This document shows, one piece after another, positions 17,340 through 23,730 of a stretch of DNA of 27,165 nt. The stretch is from Acidiphilium sp. CAG:727 (GTDB lineage: Bacteria; Bacillota; Clostridia; Christensenellales; Borkfalkiaceae). The notes under the pieces were generated by a model that made no database searches, had not been told where the DNA came from, and worked only from the letters and a program-made list of their open reading frames with translations. The stretch covers positions 25,816 to 52,980 of the forward strand of contig FR898414.1 in the NCBI GenBank assembly GCA_000437515.1, read 5' to 3'. A program made the position numbers and the translations under genes. Within the stretch, counting starts at the first letter, position 1; each line of letters starts with the position of its first letter.

Positions 17340-18283
17340 TAGCGTTATATATTTGTTCCGGTATTATAGGCGCGGCTCTCGTCCTGTACGTTTTTCCGAA
17401 TTTACTTATAGCGTCGGTATTATACCGGATATTACTCGTCCGCACGAGCAAGAAAAAGTGGTCGAGAAATTGTAGTTGGGAAGACGAGGAACAAAAGAAG
17501 ATGTTCGCTCTCGGAGAGGAGTGGGGCAAAGAACGCGAAAAGTATCACGAAAGAGTTTCGGTTAAAAGCGGAAAATTCACTCTCGTCGGCGAGTATTTCG
17601 ATTTCGGTTACGAAAAAGCCGTAATTATTATTCCCGGCAGAATGGAAACGTGCGTGTATTCGTATTATTTTGCCGATCCTTACGAAAAACTCGGCTATAA
17701 CGTGCTTGCCGTAGACAATCGCGCTCACGGTTTGTCCGACGGTAAATATAATACGCTCGGGTTAAAAGAATATAAAGATATAATCGAATGGGCTAAGTTT
17801 TTGCACGATGACAGAAAAATAAATAAAATCTGGATTCACGGTATATGTATAGGCGCTGCCACCGCGCTTAACGCCTTCGTATCCGACGAAGCCCCCGATT
17901 ATCTCGAAGGGCTCACAAACGACGGTATGTATCTCAATTTCGGCGATATGCTCGAAAAACGTATCAGAGAAAGAGGACACGCCGTTCACCCTTGCGTGGA
18001 TATCGTAATGCAGTTGATTAAAGTTCACGCAGGCAAAAATCCGGCGAAATGCGGACCTATAAGTTGCATAGATAAAATGCGTAAGCCTATGCTTTTTATT
18101 TACAGCGGAGAAGACGTGTATTCCGATAAAGAATCCGTCGGGAAGTTGTTTGAAAAGTGCGGGGCGGAAGATAAAAAACTCGTCTGGTTCGACAAAGGCA
18201 TACATTCGCACATACGCGTAAACGCAGAAGAAAAATACGACGAAACGATAATTGATTTCGTTAAAGAAGTTACGCATGAATAA
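17336..18283 (+). CDS. Membrane-anchored alpha/beta hydrolase with Cys nucleophile
   Basis: A 315-residue alpha/beta hydrolase with an N-terminal membrane segment (about 2-30) and a basic stop-transfer. The nucleophile elbow is GICIG with C171 in place of Ser, as in dienelactone hydrolases; Asp is D260 in SGEDVY and His is H290 or H292 in GIHSH. IIPGRMETC forms the oxyanion strand. It overlaps FakA by 4 nt (ATGA). A Cys elbow usually lowers general esterase activity and can favour thioester or acyl-transfer chemistry, but that is inference. It is a clear paralogue in layout of the hydrolase at 12.4 kb, not a recent duplicate. Confidence 0.87.
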   Translation: MIALYICSGIIGAALVLYVFPNLLIASVLYRILLVRTSKKKWSRNCSWEDEEQKKMFALGEEWGKEREKYHERVSVKSGKFTLVGEYFDFGYEKAVIIIPGRMETCVYSYYFADPYEKLGYNVLAVDNRAHGLSDGKYNTLGLKEYKDIIEWAKFLHDDRKINKIWIHGICIGAATALNAFVSDEAPDYLEGLTNDGMYLNFGDMLEKRIRERGHAVHPCVDIVMQLIKVHAGKNPAKCGPISCIDKMRKPMLFIYSGEDVYSDKESVGKLFEKCGAEDKKLVWFDKGIHSHIRVNAEEKYDETIIDFVKEVTHE

Positions 18284-19151
18284 GGTCGCGTTTTTTACGA
18301 CCGACGTCGAATCTTTTTTCGATACGAGTTGCGTGAAAGAAAAGGGGATACGGTTAGATAAAAATCACGACGGCGCAGAAGGTTTTGCCGCTTATCTGTC
18401 GTTGCTTGACGAATACGATATTCGCGCGACTTTGTTTCTGACGGTCGATACGGCAAATCGCTGGCAGGAAATTTTGAAAAAAGCGTTAAAAAACGGACAT
18501 CGGCTTGCGGTACACGCTTATAACCATGAAGACGTTACGCGCTTTTCGTCCGAGGAGTTTATAAGCGACGTAACGAAAGCGAAAAATATCGTCGAGGAAA
18601 TCTACGGGATAAAAGTCGCGGGTTACAGAGCGCCGTGTTTCGGTATAAACGAAAGTAAGATAGAAATACTTAAAAGCGCGGGTTACGGTTACGATTCGAG
18701 CGCACTTAACTTCGGGAATGCTTTTCGCTCCGATTGTCTGCCGCTCGGAAAGTACGATAAAATCAACGACGCGGTTTACGAAAAAGACGGATTTTTCGAA
18801 GTTAAGCCGTGCGTGGCGAAAACGTTTTTCGGTCGGATACCCGTCTGCGGAGGAGGCTATTTAAGGCTTGCCCCGTGGGCGACGGTAAAACCGTCGGTTA
18901 AAAAATATATAAAAAACGCAAACGCGTATTTGTTTTACGTTCACCCGTTCGAAACTTATTGCGGCAAATTGCCGAAATATAAAGAGTTGTCTTTGTTTGA
19001 AAGGTTGTTCGTATCGCGCGGGCGTAAGTCGTATCTTAAAAAAATACGTAATATAATAGAAATGCTTATAAAAAACGGCTATGAATTTTCAAGCATAGAA
19101 GATTATCTGACCGACTTAAAAGAAAATCATGGGAGAATAAATGCAAGATAA
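18276..19151 (+). CDS. Polysaccharide deacetylase (NodB-type, DVE variant)
   Basis: A 291-residue NodB-fold deacetylase, probably hydrolysing an N- or O-acetyl group on a sugar. Motifs: TTDVES with D10, HAYNHED with metal ligands H80/H84, GYRAPCFG with R118, and FYVHPFE with H223. The DVE in motif 1 and the HPFE in motif 5 resemble the deacetylases of exosortase/PEP-CTERM loci rather than classic TFDDG chitin or peptidoglycan deacetylases. No signal peptide is seen, so it may act on a cytoplasmic lipid-linked sugar. A TTG at 18252 would extend it by 8 residues, but the ATG at 18276 follows AAAGAAG and gives the short 8-nt overlap typical of this operon. Confidence 0.87.
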   Translation: MNKVAFFTTDVESFFDTSCVKEKGIRLDKNHDGAEGFAAYLSLLDEYDIRATLFLTVDTANRWQEILKKALKNGHRLAVHAYNHEDVTRFSSEEFISDVTKAKNIVEEIYGIKVAGYRAPCFGINESKIEILKSAGYGYDSSALNFGNAFRSDCLPLGKYDKINDAVYEKDGFFEVKPCVAKTFFGRIPVCGGGYLRLAPWATVKPSVKKYIKNANAYLFYVHPFETYCGKLPKYKELSLFERLFVSRGRKSYLKKIRNIIEMLIKNGYEFSSIEDYLTDLKENHGRINAR

Positions 19152-20256
19152 GAAAAAGGGCGGAGGGCTGATGAAGATAGTCGACGCGCTCGAAAAAGCG
19201 GAAAAGAAACGCGCGGTCGCGCAGACGATAGTCGCGGCTACGGGGCTCGGACTGGCGAGCGTTATCGGAATGTTGACTCTGTACGATTCGTTCTTTCCGA
19301 GGAACGAACGCCCCGATTACGAAGTTACGCCGGGCGTCAGATGTTATCAGACTATGAACGACCCGCCGCAACGTGAAGAATTGTCGTTTATGTCAAACGA
19401 CGCCGAATTAAAGGGGTATTATTACGAAGCGAGTCCGTCTAAAGGCTTGGTGATAGTCGTACACGGTTTTCATTCGGGGGCGGACGATTATTTGCCGATA
19501 ATACGCTATTTCGTAAATAACGAATATTCGGTTTTCGCCTACGACGGCAGAGGTGTTTACGATTCGGGCGGCGATTCGACGGTCGGATTTTGTCAGTCGC
19601 TCGTCGATCTCGATAACGCGCTAACTTTCGTCGAGCATTCGCCGGTATTGGGCGGTTATAAAAGATTTTTGTTCGGGCACTCGTGCGGCGGCTACGCGGT
19701 AACTTCCGTACTTGAATTGCATAAGGGCATAAGCGCGTGCGCGGCGATCGCTCCCGTAAACAACTGTTATACGCTTATTTTAGACAAGGGAAAGCAATAC
19801 GCCGGCGCGTTTGCGGACGGCGGATTACCGAAGACTTTTATTAACGCTTATCAACGGATACTTTTCGGTAAATATTCGAAATGCAGCGGCGTAAGAGGTA
19901 TAAATTCGGTAGATATACCCGTGCTGATTGCTCATGGGACAGACGACAAAATTATTTCGTTCGACGGGCAGTCGATTATATCACGCCAAAACGAGATAAC
20001 GAATCCCAACGTTAGATATTACGTAGGGACGGGGCTTCTCGGCGGACACGACGGTATATGGCATTCCGAAAGGTCTGCCGAGTACAGACAAAAGGTCGCC
20101 GGCGATTTGAAAAAGTTGAAAGATATAAAGGGCGGCGAATTTTCCGTAAACGAACTTACGGATTTTTATTCGGAAGTCGACGACGAATTGTATAGCGAAA
20201 TAAATTACGAACTTATGGCGGACGTATTAAAAACGTACGATTCCGCCTTAAAATAA
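19141..20256 (+). CDS. Membrane-anchored alpha/beta hydrolase (Ser type) 2
   Basis: A 371-residue alpha/beta hydrolase. After a basic, Lys/Glu-rich N-terminus, residues about 24-46 form a membrane segment. Triad: S181 in the FGHSCGG elbow, D268/D269 in HGTDDK and H303 in GGHDG. VVHGFHSG is the oxyanion loop and YDGRGVYDSGG follows. It resembles lysophospholipase/acylglycerol-lipase-like hydrolases. The ATG at 19141 follows GGGAGA and overlaps the deacetylase by 11 nt; an ATG at 19171 behind GGAGGG is an alternative start with short spacing. It is the third such hydrolase in the operon. Confidence 0.87.
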   Translation: MQDKKKGGGLMKIVDALEKAEKKRAVAQTIVAATGLGLASVIGMLTLYDSFFPRNERPDYEVTPGVRCYQTMNDPPQREELSFMSNDAELKGYYYEASPSKGLVIVVHGFHSGADDYLPIIRYFVNNEYSVFAYDGRGVYDSGGDSTVGFCQSLVDLDNALTFVEHSPVLGGYKRFLFGHSCGGYAVTSVLELHKGISACAAIAPVNNCYTLILDKGKQYAGAFADGGLPKTFINAYQRILFGKYSKCSGVRGINSVDIPVLIAHGTDDKIISFDGQSIISRQNEITNPNVRYYVGTGLLGGHDGIWHSERSAEYRQKVAGDLKKLKDIKGGEFSVNELTDFYSEVDDELYSEINYELMADVLKTYDSALK

Positions 20257-20276
20257 AATCAAAAGGAGTTAAAATT

Positions 20277-20837
20277 ATGTACTGTAAAAAATGCGGAAAG
20301 AAACTTGATTACGACGGCGATCTTTGCGAAGAATGCCGTAACCGGGAACTCGTTTACGGCGACGAAGAAAAGAAAGCCGAAACAGAAACGACGTCAACGA
20401 CGTACGATCCGTTTGACGAGCCGTCTGTCGGCGTAAATCCTGCTTCCGGAAACGGTAACGCTACGTACGTTCCCGATAACGGCGACAGAATGCACGGTTT
20501 CGGTAAAGCGTTGACCGCGGCTATTTTAAGTGAAGTAGCAGTGGTTTTTGCCTATCTCGGAGTTTACGCCTGCATACTTTCGGTTGCGCTCGGAGTATTC
20601 CTTATTCTCGCAACCATCGCAATGGCGGTCATTTCTCTCGTCTTCGGTATTCAATCGATTAAGACTTTCGTTGCGGATAAAAACGCCGGTAAGGTGAAAC
20701 CGATAGCGACTCTCGTATGCGGAATAGCAGGCGTAGTCGCCGCCGCCGTTGCTTTATTCGTTCTCGTCGTTGTCGGCTTCGTAGTCGGCATTGTTCTCGG
20801 TTCCGTTGTGCCCCCCGTTTCTGCGTATATTGATTAA
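20277..20837 (+). CDS. Zinc-ribbon membrane protein (DUF4190-like)
   Basis: A 186-residue small membrane protein. An N-terminal zinc ribbon has C3, C6, C17 and C20 (YCKKCG...CEEC), followed by an acidic, Thr-rich linker (about 25-70) and two to three hydrophobic segments (about 73-135 and 141-180) with a polar loop near TFVADKNAGK. The layout matches DUF4190-type proteins common in Firmicutes. Its role is unknown. The ribosome site AAAAGGAG is strong, and it lies 20 nt after the lipid operon with no terminator between, so it may be read through. Confidence 0.85.
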   Translation: MYCKKCGKKLDYDGDLCEECRNRELVYGDEEKKAETETTSTTYDPFDEPSVGVNPASGNGNATYVPDNGDRMHGFGKALTAAILSEVAVVFAYLGVYACILSVALGVFLILATIAMAVISLVFGIQSIKTFVADKNAGKVKPIATLVCGIAGVVAAAVALFVLVVVGFVVGIVLGSVVPPVSAYID

Positions 20838-20843
20838 ATAGTT

Positions 20844-22436
20844 ATGAAATACAAGAGATTCGGCGTAATGCTCGATTGTTCGCGCAACGCCGTCATGAAA
20901 GTAAGTAAACTTAAAGAATTTATCGATTTTTTATCGAAAGCGGGATATAACGCGCTCGAACTCTATCTCGAAGATACCTACGAAGTCGAAGGAGAACCTT
21001 ATTTCGGCTATATGAGAGGTAGGTATACGATAGAAGAAATCCGCGAAGTCGACGCGTATGCGAAAAAATGCGGAGTAGAACTTATTCCGGCTATTCAGAC
21101 TCTTGCGCATTTTACAAATCTCGTGAAACTGCCGCAGTTTGCCGATATCGTCGACGTAAACGACATATTGCTTATCGATGCCGATAGAACATACGAACTT
21201 ATCGATAAAATGTTTTCGTCGCTGTCGAAAGCGTTTTCGACGCGTGAAATAAATATCGGTATGGACGAAGCGCATCTGGTAGGGTTGGGCAAATATCTCG
21301 ACTTACACGGTTATACGAATCGTTACGAGATATTGCTCCGTCATTTGAACAAGGTTGCCGGTATCGCCGAAAAATACGGCTTCAACGCGCACATGTGGAG
21401 CGATATGTTCTTCCGTCTTAACAATCACGGTAATTATTACGGCAGAGGATTGACGGTTTCAGAAGATATTTGCAGAAACGTTCCCGAAAACGTAGCGCCC
21501 GTGTACTGGGATTATTACCATACCGACGAAGCCGATTACGACGCCATGATAACTTCGCATAAAGCGTTCGGAAGAGAACTCTGGTTCGCGGGCGGAGCGT
21601 GGAGTTGGGTAGGATTTACGCCGCATAACGACTTTACCTTAAAAAGTATGCTTCCAGCAATGCGCAGCGTAAGAAGAAACGGCGTAGACAACGTTATAAT
21701 TACCATGTGGGGCGATAACGGCGGCGAATGTTCGTTTTTCTCGCTTTTACCGTCGCTCTACGCCGTAAGGAGTTTCGCAGACGGAGTTGAGGATATAGAC
21801 GAGATAAAAAAGAACTTCGACAAAACCTTCGGAATTTCTTTCGATTCGCTTATGACGCTCGATATTCCCGATCGTTTGCCCGTAAGACATTGCGAGGTTG
21901 AAATACCGAGTAAAATATTCTTGTATTGCGACCCGTTTATGGGGTTGTTCGACGACCGCGTCGACGCATTGGGCGTTATCCCGTACGGAGAATACGCGAA
22001 AAAACTCGACGAGGCAAAAAATTCGGCAAAGCGTTACGGATATATTTTCGAAGCGTTGTCGGATTTATGCTCGGTACTCGAATTAAAATACGACTTGGGT
22101 GTAAGGATAAGAAAAGCGTATCGGTCGGGCAATAAGGCGGTTCTTGAAGAACTTGCAAACGAAATGACTACTATTACGGAAAGGCTTGATAGATTTTATA
22201 ATTCGTTTTCGAATTTGTGGTATACCGAAAATAAGCCTTTCGGGTTCGAAGTACAGGACGCCCGTATCGGCGGTCTCAGATTAAGAATACAGGCTTGCAA
22301 AAAACGGATAGAAGATTACCTGCAAGGCAAGATCGCCAAAATCGACGAACTTGAAACGGATATACTGCCGCACAGAAATAATGCCGATCTCATGTATAAT
22401 TTTTATCGCGGGCTCGTATCGTTCGGCGAACTGTAA
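20844..22436 (+). CDS. Beta-N-acetylhexosaminidase-like glycosidase, GH20
   Basis: A 530-residue GH20 catalytic barrel without the usual N-terminal GH20b domain and without a signal peptide. The neighbouring acids D141-E142 in INIGMDEAH match the GH20 Asp-Glu pair used in substrate-assisted catalysis. HMWSDM, PVYWDYYH, GGAWSWVGF and ITMWGDNGGECSF are further family-like blocks. It should release terminal GlcNAc or GalNAc from imported oligosaccharides. No clear ribosome site precedes the ATG, only 6 nt from the previous stop, so it probably depends on coupling. It ends at a bidirectional terminator. Confidence 0.88.
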   Translation: MKYKRFGVMLDCSRNAVMKVSKLKEFIDFLSKAGYNALELYLEDTYEVEGEPYFGYMRGRYTIEEIREVDAYAKKCGVELIPAIQTLAHFTNLVKLPQFADIVDVNDILLIDADRTYELIDKMFSSLSKAFSTREINIGMDEAHLVGLGKYLDLHGYTNRYEILLRHLNKVAGIAEKYGFNAHMWSDMFFRLNNHGNYYGRGLTVSEDICRNVPENVAPVYWDYYHTDEADYDAMITSHKAFGRELWFAGGAWSWVGFTPHNDFTLKSMLPAMRSVRRNGVDNVIITMWGDNGGECSFFSLLPSLYAVRSFADGVEDIDEIKKNFDKTFGISFDSLMTLDIPDRLPVRHCEVEIPSKIFLYCDPFMGLFDDRVDALGVIPYGEYAKKLDEAKNSAKRYGYIFEALSDLCSVLELKYDLGVRIRKAYRSGNKAVLEELANEMTTITERLDRFYNSFSNLWYTENKPFGFEVQDARIGGLRLRIQACKKRIEDYLQGKIAKIDELETDILPHRNNADLMYNFYRGLVSFGEL

Positions 22437-22437
22437 T

Positions 22438-22477
22438 AAAAACGTACCGCTCCGTTAATGCGGAGCGGTACGTTTTT
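22438..22477. terminator. Bidirectional rho-independent terminator
   Basis: A perfect 14-bp stem: AACGTACCGCTCCG (22441-22454) and CGGAGCGGTACGTT (22461-22474) around the loop TTAATG. A T-run follows on the plus strand and an A-run precedes it, so it serves both the GH20 gene and the convergent regulator. Confidence 0.93.
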
Positions 22478-22486
22478 CTGCTTGTT

Positions 22487-22882
22487 TTAATGTCGTCCGT
22501 CGTCCAGATTCGTCATGCCGAACATTTTTGCGTATTGCGACGGGGTATATCCGGTTTGCTCTTTGAAAAAAGAACAGAAAGTCGATTGGGCGGTAAATCC
22601 TATCTGAGCGGCGATAAAGTCGTTCGTGTAGTTAGAGTTTGTCAACAGGCGTTTTGCATACGCAACGCGTTGATTTCTTAAATATTCGAATGGAGTAACG
22701 CCGACTTCTTGTTTGAAGATTCCTATCAGATGAGAATAAGAATAGTTCGCCCGCGCGATTAAATCGGAAAGAGGTATAGTCAGATTTTCTGGTTTGGAGA
22801 GCAGGTGTAAAAGAGCGTCTACGCCTTTCGAGTAAGATTTTTTCGGATTTTGCCCGGCAAACTCTATAAGAGCGTCCGTCAT
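22487..22882 (-). CDS. AraC-family regulator, C-terminal DNA-binding part (frameshifted fragment)
   Basis: A 131-residue open frame carrying the AraC/XylS DNA-binding domain. Two helix-turn-helix units are visible, the first around LIARANYSYSHLIGIF and the second ending in GFTAQSTFCSFFKEQ and TGYTPSQYAKM. There is no ribosome site before its ATG, and the frame stays open upstream to the A7 tract at 22956-22962. Joined by a one-base shift to the cupin part it makes a normal ~318-residue regulator. It probably controls the divergent GH2/GH29 genes if the protein is made whole. Confidence 0.85.
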   Translation of the reverse strand: MTDALIEFAGQNPKKSYSKGVDALLHLLSKPENLTIPLSDLIARANYSYSHLIGIFKQEVGVTPFEYLRNQRVAYAKRLLTNSNYTNDFIAAQIGFTAQSTFCSFFKEQTGYTPSQYAKMFGMTNLDDGRH

Positions 22883-22938
22883 AACAAGGAGTAATCTGTC
22901 GCATGCAGGATAAAAGTCTGCGCCGGGTACGCTCCACC

Positions 22939-23442
22939 TTAAATAGTCGCTAGGATTTTTTTCGGTAAATCTATATAAAACGACGGCGGAAGGTCGGCTT
23001 TCTTTTCTTCGATCAGTTTATCTTTTGCCGCCGATACGAAATAGGTGTCGGTTATACGCTTTACCTGCGCGCGAAACGTTTTGGAAGTCTGAATTTCGAT
23101 ATATTGCGGTTTTTTAAGTTTTTCGAGTATGTCCGAAGAAAGAACGCTTAAAAATTGAGAGAAGTAATCTGCTTTTATGCAAAAATTGATATACGAAGAG
23201 TTCGCTTCGAGTTTCTTCGTGCAGTGCGAATCTTCCGGTCTTAACACGTTCAGGTAACCGGGTTGTTGTATAAGCGTTACGCCGTTTATTTCGTGTTCGT
23301 AACTTCCGTTCGTAATAAAATTGAATTCCCAGAATCCGTCGTGATCGTGGATATAGGGATAGTCGCCCGTTCTTATGAAAAAATGCATCAGATAGCGATT
23401 TTCGGAAAACCGACCTTCCGGCGTCGGCATTTTTTCATGCAT
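22939..23442 (-). CDS. AraC-family regulator, N-terminal cupin part (frameshifted fragment)
   Basis: The N-terminal part of an AraC-type regulator. It contains a cupin-like sugar-sensing domain (HDHDGFWEFNF, GSYEHEING, LRPEDSH). The frame ends early after IDLPKKILATI at 22939, about 18 bases past an A7 tract; in the -1 frame the protein continues as NPSDYLRWSVPG into the DNA-binding part. The start is the ATG at 23442, behind GGAGGGG (23448-23454). A longer frame back to 23502 would begin upstream of the -10 box and is ruled out. As written this fragment has no DNA-binding domain. Confidence 0.85.
   Translation of the reverse strand: MHEKMPTPEGRFSENRYLMHFFIRTGDYPYIHDHDGFWEFNFITNGSYEHEINGVTLIQQPGYLNVLRPEDSHCTKKLEANSSYINFCIKADYFSQFLSVLSSDILEKLKKPQYIEIQTSKTFRAQVKRITDTYFVSAAKDKLIEEKKADLPPSFYIDLPKKILATI
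22956..22962 (-). other. A7 frameshift site inside the AraC-family gene
   Basis: On the minus strand CCG AAA AAA ATC is read in the upstream frame. One extra A, or a -1 slip, would open the frame into the DNA-binding domain with no stop. The phase is AAA AAA A, not the classic A AAA AAG slippery heptamer, so a true frameshift or a sequencing/assembly error is more likely than programmed recoding. Confidence 0.8.
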
Positions 23443-23447
23443 ATAAA

Positions 23448-23454
23448 CCCCTCC
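23448..23454 (-). promoter_or_regulatory. Ribosome binding site that decides the AraC start
   Basis: GGAGGGG on the minus strand, five bases before the ATG at 23442. It is the best Shine-Dalgarno match near this gene and lies downstream of the predicted transcription start. Confidence 0.8.
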
Positions 23455-23492
23455 GTCGAGGCGATTGTCGAATAAAAAGCCTCGTCGACTTA

Positions 23493-23521
23493 ATAATATC
23501 ACTTACAATCGGGTTTGTCAA
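23493..23521 (-). promoter_or_regulatory. Promoter of the AraC-family regulator
   Basis: On the minus strand TTGACA (23521-23516), 17-nt spacer, TATTAT (23498-23493). Predicted start of transcription is about 23486, giving a leader of about 45 nt. Confidence 0.8.
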
Positions 23522-23540
23522 CGCCGAAACGATAAAAATA

Positions 23541-23572
23541 AGCAAATTTCTAAATAAAAAAAGCATATTTCT
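23541..23572 (+). promoter_or_regulatory. Direct-repeat operator, likely AraC-family binding site
   Basis: AGCAAATTTCT (23541-23551) and AGCATATTTCT (23562-23572) match at 10 of 11 bases and are exactly 21 bp apart, two helical turns. The second copy ends 2 bp before the GH2 -35 box. That is the usual layout of an AraC/XylS activator site; the first copy lies 19 bp upstream of the regulator's own -35 box. Confidence 0.6.
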
Positions 23573-23574
23573 TA

Positions 23575-23603
23575 TTGAAATCTTAAGCATTAAATGTTAA
23601 AAT
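23575..23603 (+). promoter_or_regulatory. Promoter of the GH2-GH29 genes
   Basis: TTGAAA (23575-23580), 17-nt spacer, TAAAAT (23598-23603). It is slightly weaker than consensus, as expected for an activator-dependent promoter. Confidence 0.7.
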
Positions 23604-23609
23604 ATATAA

Positions 23610-23730
23610 CGGGTAGCCGATCAATCCGAATATGCCGGACGAGAAGTTGCCAAAAGTACGGAAACAGCGACGTTTCGGCAAGGTTAGTATTATTCTTGCC
23701 CGGCATACCGTAAAAGCAAACCGGTGAAAA
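23610..23730 (+). other. GH2 leader with potential RNA fold
   Basis: About 120 nt between the predicted start of transcription and the GH2 ATG. TATGCCGG (23631-23638) pairs perfectly with CCGGCATA (23700-23707). Inside, TTGCC (23647-23651) with GGCAA (23677-23681) and GAAAC (23661-23665) with GTTTC (23672-23676) form an arm; GGCAAG (23678-23683) could instead pair with CTTGCC (23695-23700). It matches no riboswitch I recognise. The ribosome site GGTGA is weak. Confidence 0.4.

Noticed and set aside
22956..22962. Programmed -1 ribosomal frameshifting in the AraC-family gene
   Set aside because: The A7 tract is in phase AAA AAA A rather than A AAA AAA/G, and no stimulatory hairpin or upstream Shine-Dalgarno was seen; not excluded, but less likely than an indel.
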